A stretch of DNA of 64,000 bases from Rattus norvegicus (taxonomy: Eukaryota; Chordata; Mammalia; Rodentia; Muridae), in assembly GCF_036323735.1 (NCBI RefSeq), contig NC_086027.1, positions 88,668,662 through 88,732,661 of the forward strand, given 5' to 3'. This document shows positions 1 to 11,633 of this stretch, one piece after another. Position numbers and translations under genes: made by a program. Positions within the stretch are counted from its first letter, which is position 1; the number at the start of each line of letters is the position of its first letter. Below the pieces are notes generated by a model, which worked only from the letters and a program-made list of their open reading frames with translations, did not search any database and was not told the origin of the DNA.

Positions 1-44
1 ATAATGGAAAAAGCTCTTTCCTATGGTACAAGAAGCATTACATG

Positions 45-150
45 TGCTAGATCTGGTGGGAGACTGAGGCAGGAGGATTGCAGGTTCAATGAATGCTTAG
101 CTAAAGACTAAATTCAGAGCGAGACCCTGTTTCAATGTTAAAAAAAAATA
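45..150 (+). repeat. Degenerate B1-like SINE half
   Basis: A diverged 7SL-derived block: it carries the 'gactgaggcaggaggatt' core and a 'gagaccctgttt' end followed by an A-run at 140-148. It directly precedes an ID-like unit, so the pair may be one composite B1-ID SINE. Family assignment is by eye. Confidence 0.5.
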
Positions 151-262
151 GAGGGCTGGGGATGTAGTTCAATGGTAGTACTTCCTGGCGTTTGTGAGGC
201 CCTTTGTTCAATCCCCAGTGATGGAAGAAAAAGTTAAAACAAACAAAAAGCAAAACAAAGTA
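151..262 (+). repeat. ID-like SINE with A-rich tail
   Basis: The stretch 'gggctggggatgtagttc' followed by 'atccccagtg' matches the tRNA-Ala-derived ID/BC1 body with its internal A-box and B-box layout, then an A-rich tail to about 262. It is diverged from modern rat ID copies, so it is an old insertion or the right half of a composite SINE. Confidence 0.55.
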
Positions 263-610
263 TAACAGAAGCAGATAAGCTGACCAAAGAAAATGGAGGT
301 CAAACCGGAGGAAACTATTAAACAGGTTCCTTCTCTAATGAGAACCTAGATGGCCCTCAGGCCCAACAACACTGAAATTGCCTCTGAACGCCTGTAAGGT
401 GCTGCTGCTTGTGCCTCCCAAAATGTTTGCGATGACTTTCTCATTTTTATCCTCTAACTCTCAGAACCCAAAAATCACTTGTATCAAAGGGTGGAGGCAG
501 GTAACCACTGTCTCGAGTGGGGGTTTTCATGCTAATCTGAATTGCCAACTTGACTGGATGGAGAGACGCCTAGAAGATTAGTGAAGCCCTCTCCTCCCTC
601 TCCCCACACA

Positions 611-663
611 CGTGTGTGTGCATGCGTGTGTGTGTGTGTGTGTGTGTGTTTGTGTGTGTGTAT
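611..663. repeat. (TG)n microsatellite, interrupted
   Basis: Alternating T and G with a 'catg' interruption near 620 and a 'tttg' interruption near 650. Long reading frames across it are low-complexity artefacts. Confidence 0.95.
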
Positions 664-697
664 GTAAGTACCTGTGTGTTTCCATAGATGATTGACA

Positions 698-700
<3 letters not shown>

Positions 701-736
<36 letters not shown>
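701..736. repeat. (GA)18 microsatellite
   Basis: Uninterrupted GA dinucleotides; the polypurine/polypyrimidine bias produces spurious reading frames on the minus strand. Confidence 0.97.
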
Positions 737-739
<3 letters not shown>

Positions 740-1129
740 AGGAAAGAAGTTTAACCTGAAAGTAAGAAGCATCTTACTTTCATGGGTGGAATCTAAGTAG
801 GAGAAGAGGAAGCCAGTCAGTGTGTGCAGGCTGTCCTGCAGAGGAGAACGATTAATGCTGCTTCCGGGACAGCAGACTGAGCTCCACCAGTCTCTCAATG
901 AACACTCACCCTGATGATTTTCAGGGCATCCCCCAGGCTTCAGTCTCAGACTGGGGCGATGCCATTGGTCTTCCTTGTTTTAAGGATTCCAGTTTCTTGG
1001 ACTGGGCAGCCAGGAGTTCTCTGGTGCTTCTGCATACAGATGGCTATCCAATTGAGCAGGCCAGTCCAGTAAAACCTCTTTAAATCATACACACACGCAC
1101 CTGCACATGTCCATGCATGTGCACAGGGA

Positions 1130-1189
<60 letters not shown>
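1130..1189. repeat. (CA)n microsatellite
   Basis: About 30 nearly perfect CA units after an imperfect CA/CATG lead-in from 1088. Confidence 0.97.
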
Positions 1190-1192
<3 letters not shown>

Positions 1193-1294
1193 TCTGCCCC
1201 TTCAGTGAACACAGATAGTTCCAATTCCTTTCTCTGTCTTTGCTTATTTTCCTTGTTCAAATCTGTGACGATGACGACAGCAGTGACAACCTGT

Positions 1295-1405
1295 CTCATT
1301 TACTTGAATGTAAACTCTATGAGGACAGGGTAAATGTTTGCATTATTTCACAGTCAAGTCCCCATGCCTGGCTGGGAATTAATCCTTCTGTGTTGAACAA
1401 ATGCA
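1295..1405 (+). repeat. L2-like ancient LINE 3' fragment
   Basis: The order 'aatgtaaactctatgaggacaggg', then 'ccccatgcctgg', then 'tgttgaacaaatg' follows the conserved 3' end of mammalian L2 (written here in pieces). It is heavily diverged, as expected for a pre-rodent insertion. Confidence 0.5.
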
Positions 1406-1409
1406 GAAC

Positions 1410-3890
1410 AAATGATGAGGTGGTTTATAAAGCAAGCATAATGCTTCAATTTGGAGTCAATGTTTGGAACTTGTTCCTGCCCCTGCCGTTAAGCATCTTT
1501 ATGAGTAAGACTCACAACCTCTCTGGATATCACTGTGAAACAGAATGTAAGAAGTTTATTCTAGTTCTAGAGTTATGCGTCAGAACTGACTGTACCTCCT
1601 GGCATTTTGTAGTGTGTCTGTCCACAATCGAGCCTCACATAGAGCATTCCTAACTGGTTTATGTGCCTTAGTTTTTCATAGAGCCTCTTTCTGACCCGAG
1701 GCATTTCTATGTCCAAAATTGAACAAGTTCTTATTGGAAAAATATGCCCATGTAATTAAATTCCAGTAGTCACGATTTTCCAAAACCACTTTACAGAGGA
1801 AATATGACTAGTTCGTGTAGAAATCCCCAATACAAATTAAATTAAGGCTGGGGTCCATTTGAAATGTCAGAATGGTTATAGATGACAAAAGTAATTCAAA
1901 GCTTTTTGGTCTGTTGGAAAATTTCAAATTCTTGAAAGAGTAAGAGTATTTACCGAGGTATCAAGATGTTCTTTTGTGCTAACAGAGGTATTGAAATGTT
2001 TAGAAAGCCTCTTGGCCGACTCATTGCTGAAGACAAAGACATTGAAACTCCATGGTATTTGTTCTCTCAGTGGAGATGCGGTGGATCCCAGAAAGAGGCC
2101 ACTGGAGCTCAAGGAAATGCATGTCCCCTGGAGCAGAGGGCATGCTCATGTCATTTTGCTAAGTAGAACAAAGTCATGCTGGATTTTCTGGGCGCCTGTG
2201 GGATCAGCAAGTCTTTCGGGATATTAAGATGTTTTCTAGTTCTCAACTATTCATTTCTTCATCTTTTATCCCACCAATTACTTGCAGGAGTAAAGAAATA
2301 ACCTACTTTACTTAAGTCTTAGAAGCTATATGTTTGTTAGAATGACCAATGTTTTCTTAGTGAGTCGAAATCAAATATTTAACCGACAGAATGGTATAAA
2401 CACAGCTCGCACAGAACTGTTGACCTGGAGGCAAGAATGACAGGCTGCAAATGGCCTCACGTTCAAGGACACAGAACTTGATTCCCTGAGAAGGGCTGGT
2501 TCAGAAATGAGAGTTATCCAAAGGGGACAGGCTATTATGCATGGTTGTGGATACTTAATGCCTTTCTTCAGAGCACACCGTGACACATCTTACCCCACCA
2601 GTGTGAACCCACGTTCTGAGATTAAAAGTGCTTCTGTGTTTTGAGAACTGACTAGAAACCTGTGTATATTATAAGGGGCAGACTTCTTTAGAAAGCTGAA
2701 TTCCAGCACGGTTACTGAAACAGCCCTTTCAGCCAAGTTGCAGTGGTTAAGGGTGGATTTACTAAGACCTCAGCATCAAGCCTCAGTAAGAGCAAAAGGA
2801 GGAAGAAACACTCCTACTTGAGTAGCTGCATCTACGTCAGGCACAAGAGTTTATTCGCAGTCTCACCCTTAGCCCCATCAGGATGACATGGTCCTCTGCC
2901 CTCCTCTTGGCTTATTTCTCCTTGTGTCTTTGCATTCTTCTATTTTCATTTCTAACTCCGTAGACTCTTATGAGATACAGCCAGAGTATTCTATGACTTA
3001 CCTGCCTGTCTGCTTTTCACTTCTAGTCATGATGGATCCATTTTATCTAGGTCCAGAATCTTCTGTAAATATATTAGATATTCATTTGTTTTACATGTGT
3101 TATATTTCTTATATATGTTACTTATCACATATATGATAGAGAATATGCAGAATCTCTTTAAGGACAGAGACATAGAAAATGTCTTCCCTCTCTACAAATT
3201 GAGAATGTCATAGACAACACCATACATACTTATCTGGTGGTACGCTGTTCTCAGCCACATACAATATTGTCAAAGGATTTTTGGGAAAGTACAAAGAACT
3301 GGTGAGGGTACATGAAGCTGAGTCCCTGAACTCCTGTCCCAAATCCCAGTTCCACACATTCCCAATTTCTGCCAAAATGCATCCTGTGAGGCTGGAAAGG
3401 TAACCTCACCTTGCTTTTCTCAGCCTAGAGAAGGACCAAAGAAGTATAGGTTTTTCTCTTTCTTCTGGCTTATTTCATTCTTTCAACTTTTTGCTTTCTA
3501 CACAGTGTGGACATTGTTCCAGTTGTTGAATTGGGCACTGGCTGGTGAAGCAGGTCCATGTGTTCATGGGCTAGAGAGTCTGGGCCAGAAGACATCTACA
3601 AGTATGTCTTCTACGGAGATTGTCCTCAAGGGAAGCCAACAGGGCCCCGAGACAGAGAATAGCTACCGAATGTCCTCTTTTAATAGATAATAGATAGGTC
3701 CTAGAGCTTGTCTGTGGAGGGGATAAAGATGGAGAGGGGGGGACCTATCAGATCCAGGCAGAGGCACTAGGTAGGAAAGCGACTATGTTGGGGACAAGTC
3801 AGGATACAAAGAAAAATTGTAACTGGGTTCCATTCATTGACCCAGTGGGCTAGTATATTGCAAAAATTCCTTTTAATTTTATGCTAACTG
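1410..3890. other. Unique sequence, no gene seen
   Basis: No repeat family, RNA gene or credible exon was recognised. Open frames here are at most about 80 codons, lack splice context and show no recognisable domain. Confidence 0.6.
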
Positions 3891-3892
3891 GG

Positions 3893-4003
3893 AGAGAGGC
3901 TGAAAGAAAGGGAGAAAGGCAAGAAAGGAAGGGGGAAGAGAGAGGGGGAGGGAGGGAAAGAGAGAGGGAGAGAGGAAAGGAGGTAGGGCGGGAAGAAGAA
4001 GGA

Positions 4004-4038
<35 letters not shown>
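3893..4038. repeat. GA-rich tract followed by (GATT)n
   Basis: A purine-rich GGGA/GAAA tract at 3893-3997 abuts about eight GATT units at 4005-4038. The minus-strand frame here reads repeated Ser-Ile-Asn-Gln and Leu-Ser, a simple-repeat artefact. Confidence 0.9.
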
Positions 4039-4039
<1 letters not shown>

Positions 4040-4430
4040 AGACCTGGCTCCACATCTCACCAAACAGCTTCCATTTCCATCAAACTCTTTCGAAAAATAA
4101 GCCATAATTGCACCAGGTGATTTTTCCATTTACCCCCCGCCCCAAGTGTTGTCTGTTTCTCTTGAGGAACATCCAGGTAGCTCTCTGGAATCATCGAAAT
4201 GCACAACAGCAAACATTGGATTCTTGTGTAGATTATCACCTGGAAGAAAAGCCAAAGATCGCGTCTTCACAGCAGCCTCTGTGCTGAGAACACACTCCTA
4301 AGTGTGTTGCTTAATGGCAATCAATTTTCATTTTCAGTGTATTACAACTTCATTAACTAATTGGACGTTTCCAGACAACTTCCTGTTCTCATTCACAACC
4401 AAAGCCAAACAAATCAAAAGCTAAAAAAGC
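4040..4430. other. Unique sequence, candidate conserved non-coding block
   Basis: This repeat-free interval is AT-rich with several TAAT/ATTA-type cores around 4310-4365 (for example 'cattaactaattgg' and 'cttaatggcaatcaatttt'). That composition is common in developmental enhancers but is not proof. No coding potential is seen. Confidence 0.25.
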
Positions 4431-4434
4431 AAAG

Positions 4435-4520
4435 CAAAAAAAAAAAAAAAAAAACAATCCCCCAAACCCAAACAAACAAACAGATCAACAACAAAAACAA
4501 AACAAACCCACAAATCCATT
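4435..4520. repeat. A-rich simple repeat
   Basis: An A-run of about 18 followed by AAAC/CAAA-type units. No SINE body is recognisable upstream, so its origin is unclear. Confidence 0.8.
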
Positions 4521-5655
4521 CTTTATAGGTTGAGAAACAAATGCGTGTGTATGTGTATGTGTATATGTATGTATTCTCTTTCATATATTTCAAAAGAGGT
4601 GTCCTACACTGCCAGGGGTGAGGGTGGCCTGAATTTTAACTTGTAGAAACAGTTCCAATTTCTTTCTGAACATATCATATCTTTTCTGGGATTGTGGCCA
4701 AGCTATTGAAGCTGAGCCCAGAGCCGAGAGACCAGAATTAAACTCTAGAAGAGGAAGATGTGCAGGAAGGAAGATGGTTGGGCTCATGACCTCGGTCTTT
4801 ACCCTTCTCTACTGTGTCAAAGGAAAACATTGCTGTGTGAATAATTGGTGGCCCTGGCCATCCTAACTTCAGGCCTCCATCTCTCAGTGTTAAGGTCCTG
4901 AGCTGCAAAGCCACTAAGTGGCTTTCAGCTTCCTCAGAAGTGACTGGGAAAGAGTTCCAGGGATGATCTCCAAAAGACCTTGGCGGATGAAGTATGCAGC
5001 TGTCAGTTTTAACACTTACACACTTGACTTACACACTTGAGTGGTCCTTAAGGAAATGCAGAGCGTTCTTGGGGGGAATCTTAACTCTTCTGCCGCAGAG
5101 CTTAGCTGAATCTTTACAGTCAGGTTGGTCTGGAATACCTGGAATTCTGTTTTATAGACTAGTATTTTTTTTCACTTCCTCTTTGGTCATTTGGTGAAAT
5201 AAATGGATATAATATGGCAAATCTCTGGTGGCAAATCAAAAAAAGCTATAAAAAAACTCAAACTATTTGCTTAATAGATGAAAAAAAGTCAGTGGTTTAT
5301 AGCAGTTCAAAGATGCAACCAAGGTCTAATAAAAGCCTGGTAATCATGTGTGGTGGCTTAGTGACTGGGACTATGGTTAAGTATCCAGCATTTGTCACAA
5401 ATTCTGCCCAGGAACCAGTATTAACCTTTCTCAAAGTATGTACATTGGGTACAAACAAAGATATGTTTTCTGAAAAAGAATTAGCTAGATAAATGAGTTT
5501 ATGAAATAATATGTACTCTCTAGATCTTCTGAGAGCATTCTAAAGACTGACGAATAATACAGTATATCAGAACTGCAGGAATTGGGATATTTTAAATATA
5601 TATTATAATATACATATTTGCACACTGTTCTCTATATATGTCCCTCTGTCTTTGC
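4521..5655. other. Unique sequence, no gene seen
   Basis: Short open frames only. No splice-flanked exon, RNA gene or transposon was recognised. Confidence 0.55.
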
Positions 5656-5656
5656 G

Positions 5657-5658
<2 letters not shown>

Positions 5659-5711
<53 letters not shown>
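5659..5711. repeat. (GT)n microsatellite
   Basis: About 26 perfect GT units; the frames spanning it encode runs of Cys-Val or Thr-His and are not genes. Confidence 0.97.
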
Positions 5712-5713
<2 letters not shown>

Positions 5714-5892
5714 ACATATCATATCATAGTGGCCCAGAGTGTTTGAGTAGCAAAACCTTTGTAGAAAACCTACCTGACCCAGAAGACTCCAGAGGAGTTC
5801 TAAAATGCTTTGGGGCACATCATTCTGATCAACAGTCAAATCACAAATTTATCAGAGAAGCTCAGAGAGTCTTAGCTTTTTTTTTTTTTTAA

Positions 5893-6605
5893 CTAGCCAC
5901 CACAAATGCTAATAGAAAAGTGCCTGTCGTTAGGGCAGACCTATAGAATTTATCGGTCAAATGTAGGGAGAAAGACTTAAATGCGCGCTTGGTGTTGGCT
6001 ATACCATTTAAATAAGTTCTTAGGTACATTTTAAGTTTTGTTCTAGGTGTGTGGGGCCAGATGAACTTTTATTTTAAATGCTTAATAAAAGTGTAAACAT
6101 TTCAGTGAGGGGGAAATTCCAGTACACTGTCTGTTTTTTTTTTTTAAACAGCACAGTATCAAAATGCCATCATTTAGGAAATATCGAAGTGTCACAACTT
6201 AATGAAGTTCGGTCTGCGGTTCTTGGAACCAACCAGACAGCTAACTAGCTGGGTAAACGAAGCCTGATCTATGAGTCACATGGCAAAGGTGGCTCCATAA
6301 GGGTGTGCCTGGCTGTCAAGGAGGCATTAGTAACCCTAACTGGACCTGTTAGCCAACATTCATAGGGATTTTCCAGTGACACTGCTAAGTGTCTTAACTT
6401 ATCACCAGCTCTCATGGATTTAGGAGCCAAGCAAGAGTATAAATGGAAAAAGCAGACACAGAATAGTAGGGGCTATTTTGAATCTGAGAGCACCCCTTAA
6501 AACAATAAAAAATATATACTGTATTATCTAAGGTTTACTGAAGCCACGCAGGCTGCTGGGAGGTAAGACACATCTTGGATTAGAAATGGAGGCAAGGTTT
6601 AAGAA
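5893..6605. other. Unique sequence, no gene seen
   Basis: No family recognised; short T-runs at 5878-5890 and 6131-6143 are the only simple-sequence features. Confidence 0.55.
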
Positions 6606-6608
6606 ATA

Positions 6609-6914
6609 GGAGCTGGAGGGATAGCTCAGCTGATAATGTGCTTGCCATGCAATTGTGAGAGCCATGGCTCAACCTCCAGAAGCCACATAAAAAGTCTGGG
6701 TGTGGTAGCATGGCCTTGCTATCCTAGAGCTAGGGAGGCGCTGGAATGGGAAGACAGATCTCTGGGACTCACTGGCTAGCCAACCTAGCCTGCTTGGCAT
6801 GCTTCAGACTGGGTCTCTTACATGTGTACCCCTAATGTGATAGTGCCTGAGGAATGACAGCCAAGGTAGACCTCTGACTTTCATGTGTCTGTCTGTACAC
6901 GTATACCTGTACAA
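6609..6914 (+). repeat. B4-type SINE
   Basis: The left part is tRNA/ID-like ('gctggagggatagctcagc'). It is followed by a B1-like right part ('ctgggtgtggtagcatgg', 'gactgggtctctta') and a 3' end that runs straight into a CA microsatellite. This order (ID-like then B1-like) is characteristic of the rodent B4 family. Confidence 0.75.
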
Positions 6915-6974
<60 letters not shown>

Positions 6975-6982
6975 AGAGAGAA
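6915..6982. repeat. (CA)n then (GA)n microsatellite, tail of the B4 SINE
   Basis: About 28 CA units and five GA units lie where a B4 SINE normally has a CA-rich tail, so the array probably grew from that tail. Confidence 0.95.
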
Positions 6983-7890
6983 CTAAAATGGTTCTAGAAA
7001 ACAGTGGTATTTTGCTATCTGGTAAGATCAGGGAATGCAGTCATTGGCTTCTCAACATGATTTATGACTCAGGATGACAATCTATGAGCTTTATTTTATA
7101 AACAATATGCAAATTTGTCCTTCCTGTGAAATTAACAGGGAAGGAAAAATATATTTATCATCTAAATAAGGCTGGTTATTATCAATGCTTCTGATGGCTA
7201 AGGAAACCCCGAAGGAACCCTACAGTACTCTTGGAACATTATTGTGACCAGTAAGCAAACTGTGCCAGAAAAATCCAAAAAAGGTTATTTTGAATTTGTC
7301 AGGATATGAGGGTGTTTTTTTAATGGCTAAGTTAGACCTGTAGAATTTCCAGTCAAACCAAATGCTATAATTCAAGACAACACAAGACTGATAAAGAGTA
7401 GGATGATTCAGCCATCATATGGGAAATAAGATTCTTTAAAAGAATAGCTGCTGTGGGCTGTAAAAGGAAGCAAGGTTGTCATAGGCAGGTATTTTCTTTT
7501 AGAAAGATGTATTAAATAGGCCGAATCTTCATCATCAGTAACAGTAAATGTGCACGCTCTCCTACACACAAAAGGAGCTGTGATCCATGTATTCTTATTC
7601 AAGGACATTTCTAAATTTTCTTCTGCTAGAATTTCAAAATAGGAAAATTCACTTGTGGCTTCTCTCAGAATAATGGTGTTTTTTTCCCCTGTCTTTAGGA
7701 AAACTCCTACAAGGCTTGTTATTGTGTCCTGCGTGGATTACACAGCACAAATATAATGCATTCCCTGGAAGAACACTAGTATCACTAGCATTAACTTTGC
7801 TCTTTCTGTAGACCAGGAGCAAGACACCGAGCTGGGAGCTTTCCATATAAGGGTATTTTCTCCATGGCTAGTCTTACTGCACAGGCAAGC
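6983..7890. other. Unique sequence, no gene seen
   Basis: Short frames only; no repeat family or exon recognised. Confidence 0.55.
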
Positions 7891-7894
7891 AGAG

Positions 7895-7971
7895 TAAGCC
7901 TCGGAAAAAGTAGATACTTCTCCCAAGGTCACACTAGAGACTCGTTGTGCTTGGATTCAGATCTAAAGTCC
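7895..7971 (-). repeat. MIR-like SINE fragment
   Basis: The piece 'ctcccaaggtcacactag' and the following 'ggattcagatctaaag' match the reverse complement of the MIR core. It is old and diverged. Confidence 0.45.
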
Positions 7972-8456
7972 ACCTTTGCAGTAGTACCCTCTGTAACGAA
8001 ATATGAATATGTGGAAATGAAGATGTCTGAGGAATAAGTGGGTTTGGAGAGGGTGACTGTGATCTATGGGAATCACTAGGTTATCATTGTAGTTTGGAAA
8101 GATGAATTGAGAAGAACACCGAGGAAAGAATGAAAGGGTGCTGTTGAGGGAAGAGGGCACACTGCAGGCTAAAAAGGGCTTCTGCCACCCCTCCTATCTG
8201 CACTGCAAGACCAGTGATCAGTATTTGTATCTATTAGACAAGAGTATGTTCTGACAGAGCGCGTAGGGAATGAATGCAGTCCTCCAGAAAAATGTGTTCA
8301 ATCTCTAATCCCTGGAACCTCATAGTATCATCCTATTAGGAATAAGGGTCTTTGAAGGTATAATGGAGGTGAGGATGGCCAGAGGAGACCATCCTAGACC
8401 TGAACGGATTCTTAATTTGAATGAGGGGCCATTATAAGTGGTAGAAATAGAGAACA

Positions 8457-8516
8457 CATACATACATACATACATACATACATACATACATACATACATA
8501 CACACACACATACACA
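8457..8516. repeat. (ATAC)n / (CA)n microsatellite
   Basis: About 11 CATA units followed by five CA units, inside the MLT1-like LTR. Confidence 0.95.
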
Positions 8517-8607
8517 GAGAGAGACAGAGAGAGAGAGAGACAGAGAGACAGAGAGACAGAGAGGAACAGAGACAGAGACAGAGAGGAACAGAGACAGAGA
8601 CAGGCGA
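8517..8607. repeat. (GAGACA)n array
   Basis: Imperfect GAGACA/GAGA units. It lies at the position where the surrounding LTR normally carries a short GAGACAGAG-type segment, so it is likely an expansion of LTR sequence. Confidence 0.9.
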
Positions 8608-9059
8608 GACAGAGAAGAGGCCATGTGAAGGCAGAGTGGAATACTGGAGAGTTATATCCCTAAGTCAAGAAACACCAAGGATTGCAGACAAGCTGTCCCA
8701 ACAGTTTGCAGAAGTAACCGACTTTGTTAATGCCTTGAATCTGGACTTCTGCTCTCCCAATCTATCGGAGAAGAAATTTTGATTGTTTTACCTCAGAGTT
8801 TGTGGTGATCTATTATAGTAGCTCTTGGTGACAAATATCAAATTTCTTTCATAGCTGCCATTGAGGATCTACTTCCTGTAGCTCAGATTCCTCTCGGGAC
8901 ATTCTGATTTAGATGATAGTAATATATCCCCTAATTCTAACTTCTTTGTGTGTATTCATGTGTATCTGTATATATGTAGCTATGCACACACATGTGTAAC
9001 TGTCTATGTAGAAGCCACAGGTTGAGATCATGTATTTTCTTTGATAGTTCCTTACCTTA

Positions 9060-9235
9060 TATCTTGAGGCATGGTATCCCACTTGTTCTGAGGATGCTGC
9101 CTCTACCTTCTAAGAGTTGGCACTATAGGCAGGCTGCTGTGCCCACCTGGCATTTTCCTGTGTGCTTGGGATCTAAACTGGTCCTTGTGTGTGCATGGCA
9201 AGCACTTCACTGACTGAACTATGCCCCTCAACCCC
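9060..9235 (-). repeat. RSINE1/B4-like SINE
   Basis: Read on the minus strand, an ID-like unit at about 9165-9235 is followed by a decayed B1-like part at 9080-9150. The plus strand shows 'tgcatggcaagcacttcac' and 'gaactatgcccctcaaccc', the complement of the ID A-box region. Confidence 0.55.
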
Positions 9236-9239
9236 CATT

Positions 9240-10140
9240 GTGCACTCTCTCCAATGATAGTTTTTATTTAGTTGTTGTCAAGTAGGTGTAACAGTCATGA
9301 AGAAGCAGACAGTTACTATGCCAATCCATCACAAATTTTCTTTTAAGTCGTTCTGGGCAATCTGTGTACATAGACTGTTCAATCTTGGTTTCCTAGTCAG
9401 TGAACTGGGACTGTGGTGACAGCTGTGACACTGTGGTAGTTGTTCCCCTCCCCCACTATTAGACAAGAGAGCGGGCAGTCTGCATCTAAGAAGCGTGTGA
9501 TGACCCCAACACGACGAGTAACAGGTAGCCTCGTTACTTCCATGTTCATTGCTACTGCAATTGTTACGGAGTTATCTTTTGATGTTAAAGAAGTTGTAGT
9601 GATCCACAGAAAGGGTTACTGATCTCCCATGGAAATATGACTCAGACCCATGATGTAATGCCCTGTGGGTATCTTCTGTAAGCCTGCTATGGAAACAAAG
9701 CCCAGAGCTCTCAGAAGATGCTCTGAGATAGACCTTCAGTGTTGCCACAGACTCGAAAACACACACTCTGGATCTGTCATGAGAGCTGAACCACTTTTCC
9801 CCAGTGGATTGGGCTCCCAGTCTAAGCTGCACTCACAGGTTCCTTGGGGCAAGCTGTACTTGAACGCAATGCATCAAATAGAAATAAGTCGAAACGAAAC
9901 ATGCCCATCCTAGTCGAGTTCCCATCCGTGTGCTTTCATAACCCAATCCCACCCCTGCACATTTGTTTCCTGTCCCACTGTCTTCTTAGAGGGTTTATGA
10001 TGTGATTATTATGATATTTCGCCCAACCTAGCTCTTCAAAACATTTGCTGGTTTTACAATGAACAGGGAGGCATGCTAAGCTTCCAACAGGGGAAGGGAC
10101 AGTGTTCTCGATTTCCTAGTGAATGCACAAAATGTTTCCC
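9240..10140. other. Mostly unique sequence
   Basis: No gene recognised. A weak MIR-like patch may exist near 9350-9410, but similarity is too low to call. Confidence 0.5.
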
Positions 10141-10144
10141 TGGT

Positions 10145-10375
10145 TTTTCCTCATTCATTCAACTCTCTCATCAAATATGTAGTGATGATGTCTTTTAGAG
10201 ACTGTAGAAACAGCAGTGATTAAAACCAAGTCTCTCCTCATGAAGCGTGTATATATATATATATGCGAGGAGATTCTAACACAACACAAATAGATATGTT
10301 AGAATCATGCAGGTAGTGATATGGGTGTGGAGAAAATTATACAGGAGGAGGATAGAGGGTGCTGTTGGGGTTGCC
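10145..10375 (+). repeat. Ancient LINE-like (L2/MIR-class) fragment with (AT)n
   Basis: 'tcattcattcaactctctc', 'acagcagtgattaaaacc' and 'gtagtgatatgggtgtgg' follow the order of a widespread mammalian element related to L2. A short (AT)n at 10249-10263 interrupts it. Confidence 0.4.
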
Positions 10376-10404
10376 AGAGACACCCCAGGTGGAAGGCTGC
10401 AGGT

Positions 10405-10767
10405 GGGAGGAAATACATTTTCTCATTGTCTTGGAGACTGGCAGTCCAAGGTCAGGGTCAAGGTCACTGCTCTTTTTCTTTCCTAGAGAGAGCTTTCTTC
10501 CTGGTTTGTAGATGACTTCTTGCTGTATCCTCACATATGGTGTGGGAAATGGAGGTGGGTGGGGAGATAAAAAGAGAACAGGAAAGAGAGAGACACCGAT
10601 GTTCCACTGTCTCTTCTTACAAGAGCATCAATGTCATCAGGTTAGGGCTTTACCCTTAGGGTTTTGTTTAATCCTAATTGTTTCCATACTCCAAAGGACA
10701 CTCTCTTAAGGGGTTTGAACTCCATTCAGCATGCAGACTTTGGAAGGACTCAATTTAGGGCATAGCA
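10405..10767 (-). repeat. MLT1/MST-like MaLR LTR
   Basis: In reverse orientation the segments run 'gctgtatcctcacatatgg', 'tctcttcttacaagagc', 'ggttagggctttaccc', 'ctccaaaggacactctc' and finally 'cagcatgcag' to 'catagca' at 10767. That is the order of a MaLR solo LTR. The element start, inverted, is at about 10767. Confidence 0.65.
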
Positions 10768-10769
10768 GT

Positions 10770-11617
10770 GGGATGAAGGAGGTGGCTTCTTTATTTTAGG
10801 CTAGTGAAATCAGCTTCCCTGGTGTTTGATTTGAGGGAAGGAACTTTGTGATTGTCTGCAGAATACTTTCCAGACAGGGAAAAAGCAAACAAATGAACAA
10901 ACAAACAAACAAAAGCAAAGGAAAATCCTGAGATAGGAATATTCCTGAAACGTTTGAGGAGCAACAGGAGACCCAGGTCTGGAATGCAGTGAGCCATTGT
11001 GTGGAGGGGGAGCATGAGGTTGGGCTCAGGTAAGCTCTGGAACAGGTGTAGATTATATGCCTCCCTCATAGGCTATTGCAACACCGCAGGTGGAAGGCTG
11101 TTAGCTTGATCAAGATCATAGCTTCTGTGTGAAGAAGCAGAAGAGGGTATAGGGGCATCAGATAGAGACCTTCCCACAATGCTGAGATTTCAGTGGTGAT
11201 GCCAATTCTTCTCCAACCTGCACGTGTATTTGTTTTTACATCAAGAGGCAGAACTGACTTCTCCTTCTGAATCAGAATGATTCTTATGATAGGCTCTGAC
11301 CGTGATGATGTTGGGAAAGTGACATTCTTGTACTTCTGGATGCACACCTAAGGATGCTGCCACCTCTGCTTCCCAACACCCAGCTGCCATGCTGAGAAGA
11401 GCACCAGGTGCATGGTGACACTGCACAGAGAACCACAGGGTGTGGCCGATGGCTCTAGCTAAGGTTCCTGACAGCAGTCATCACCATTGTTAGCCCTGTG
11501 ACTTTGTCATCTTGGACTTTAAGCCCAGACAAGTCCCTTGGATGCCTGTATCCCAAATCAGGACGGAAAGGCTGGGCCAATTAGAGGAAAATAAAATAGC
11601 TATCCACTAAGCCGTTG
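10770..11617. other. Unique sequence, no gene seen
   Basis: A short (AAAC)n patch lies at 10890-10915. Frames of up to 93 codons on the minus strand show no domain or exon context. Confidence 0.55.
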
Positions 11618-11633
11618 TTTTAGGATGATTCTT
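11618..11633. repeat. Target-site duplication, left copy
   Basis: 'ttttaggatgattctt' is repeated exactly at 13235-13250, bracketing the truncated L1. Confidence 0.9.

Larger units (their letters stand above)
515..1095 (+). repeat. Old LTR-like rodent repeat, interrupted by microsatellites
   Basis: The 'gccaacttgactggatgg' start and the later 'ttccagtttcttggactgg', 'cagatggctat' and 'gagcaggccag' segments resemble an old ERVL-class LTR-like repeat found across mammals. Between them sit TG and GA microsatellites. No terminal duplication is visible. The family name is uncertain. Confidence 0.35.
8265..8830 (+). repeat. MLT1-like MaLR LTR with internal microsatellites
   Basis: Segments match an ancient ERVL-MaLR solo LTR in order: 'atctctaatccctggaacc' near 8310, 'ggccattataag' near 8428, 'gaggccatgtgaag' near 8618, and 'cttgaatctggacttctg' near 8735. 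The internal 'gagacagag' part has grown into two microsatellites. No internal retroviral genes remain. Confidence 0.6.

Noticed and set aside
151..230. Functional tRNA gene
   Set aside because: The A-box/B-box-like segments belong to an ID-like SINE; a cloverleaf cannot be drawn and an A-rich tail follows.
5603..5892. Frames with Thr-His or Cys-Val runs
   Set aside because: Product of the (GT)n microsatellite; the same reasoning applies to frames over the other CA/GT arrays.
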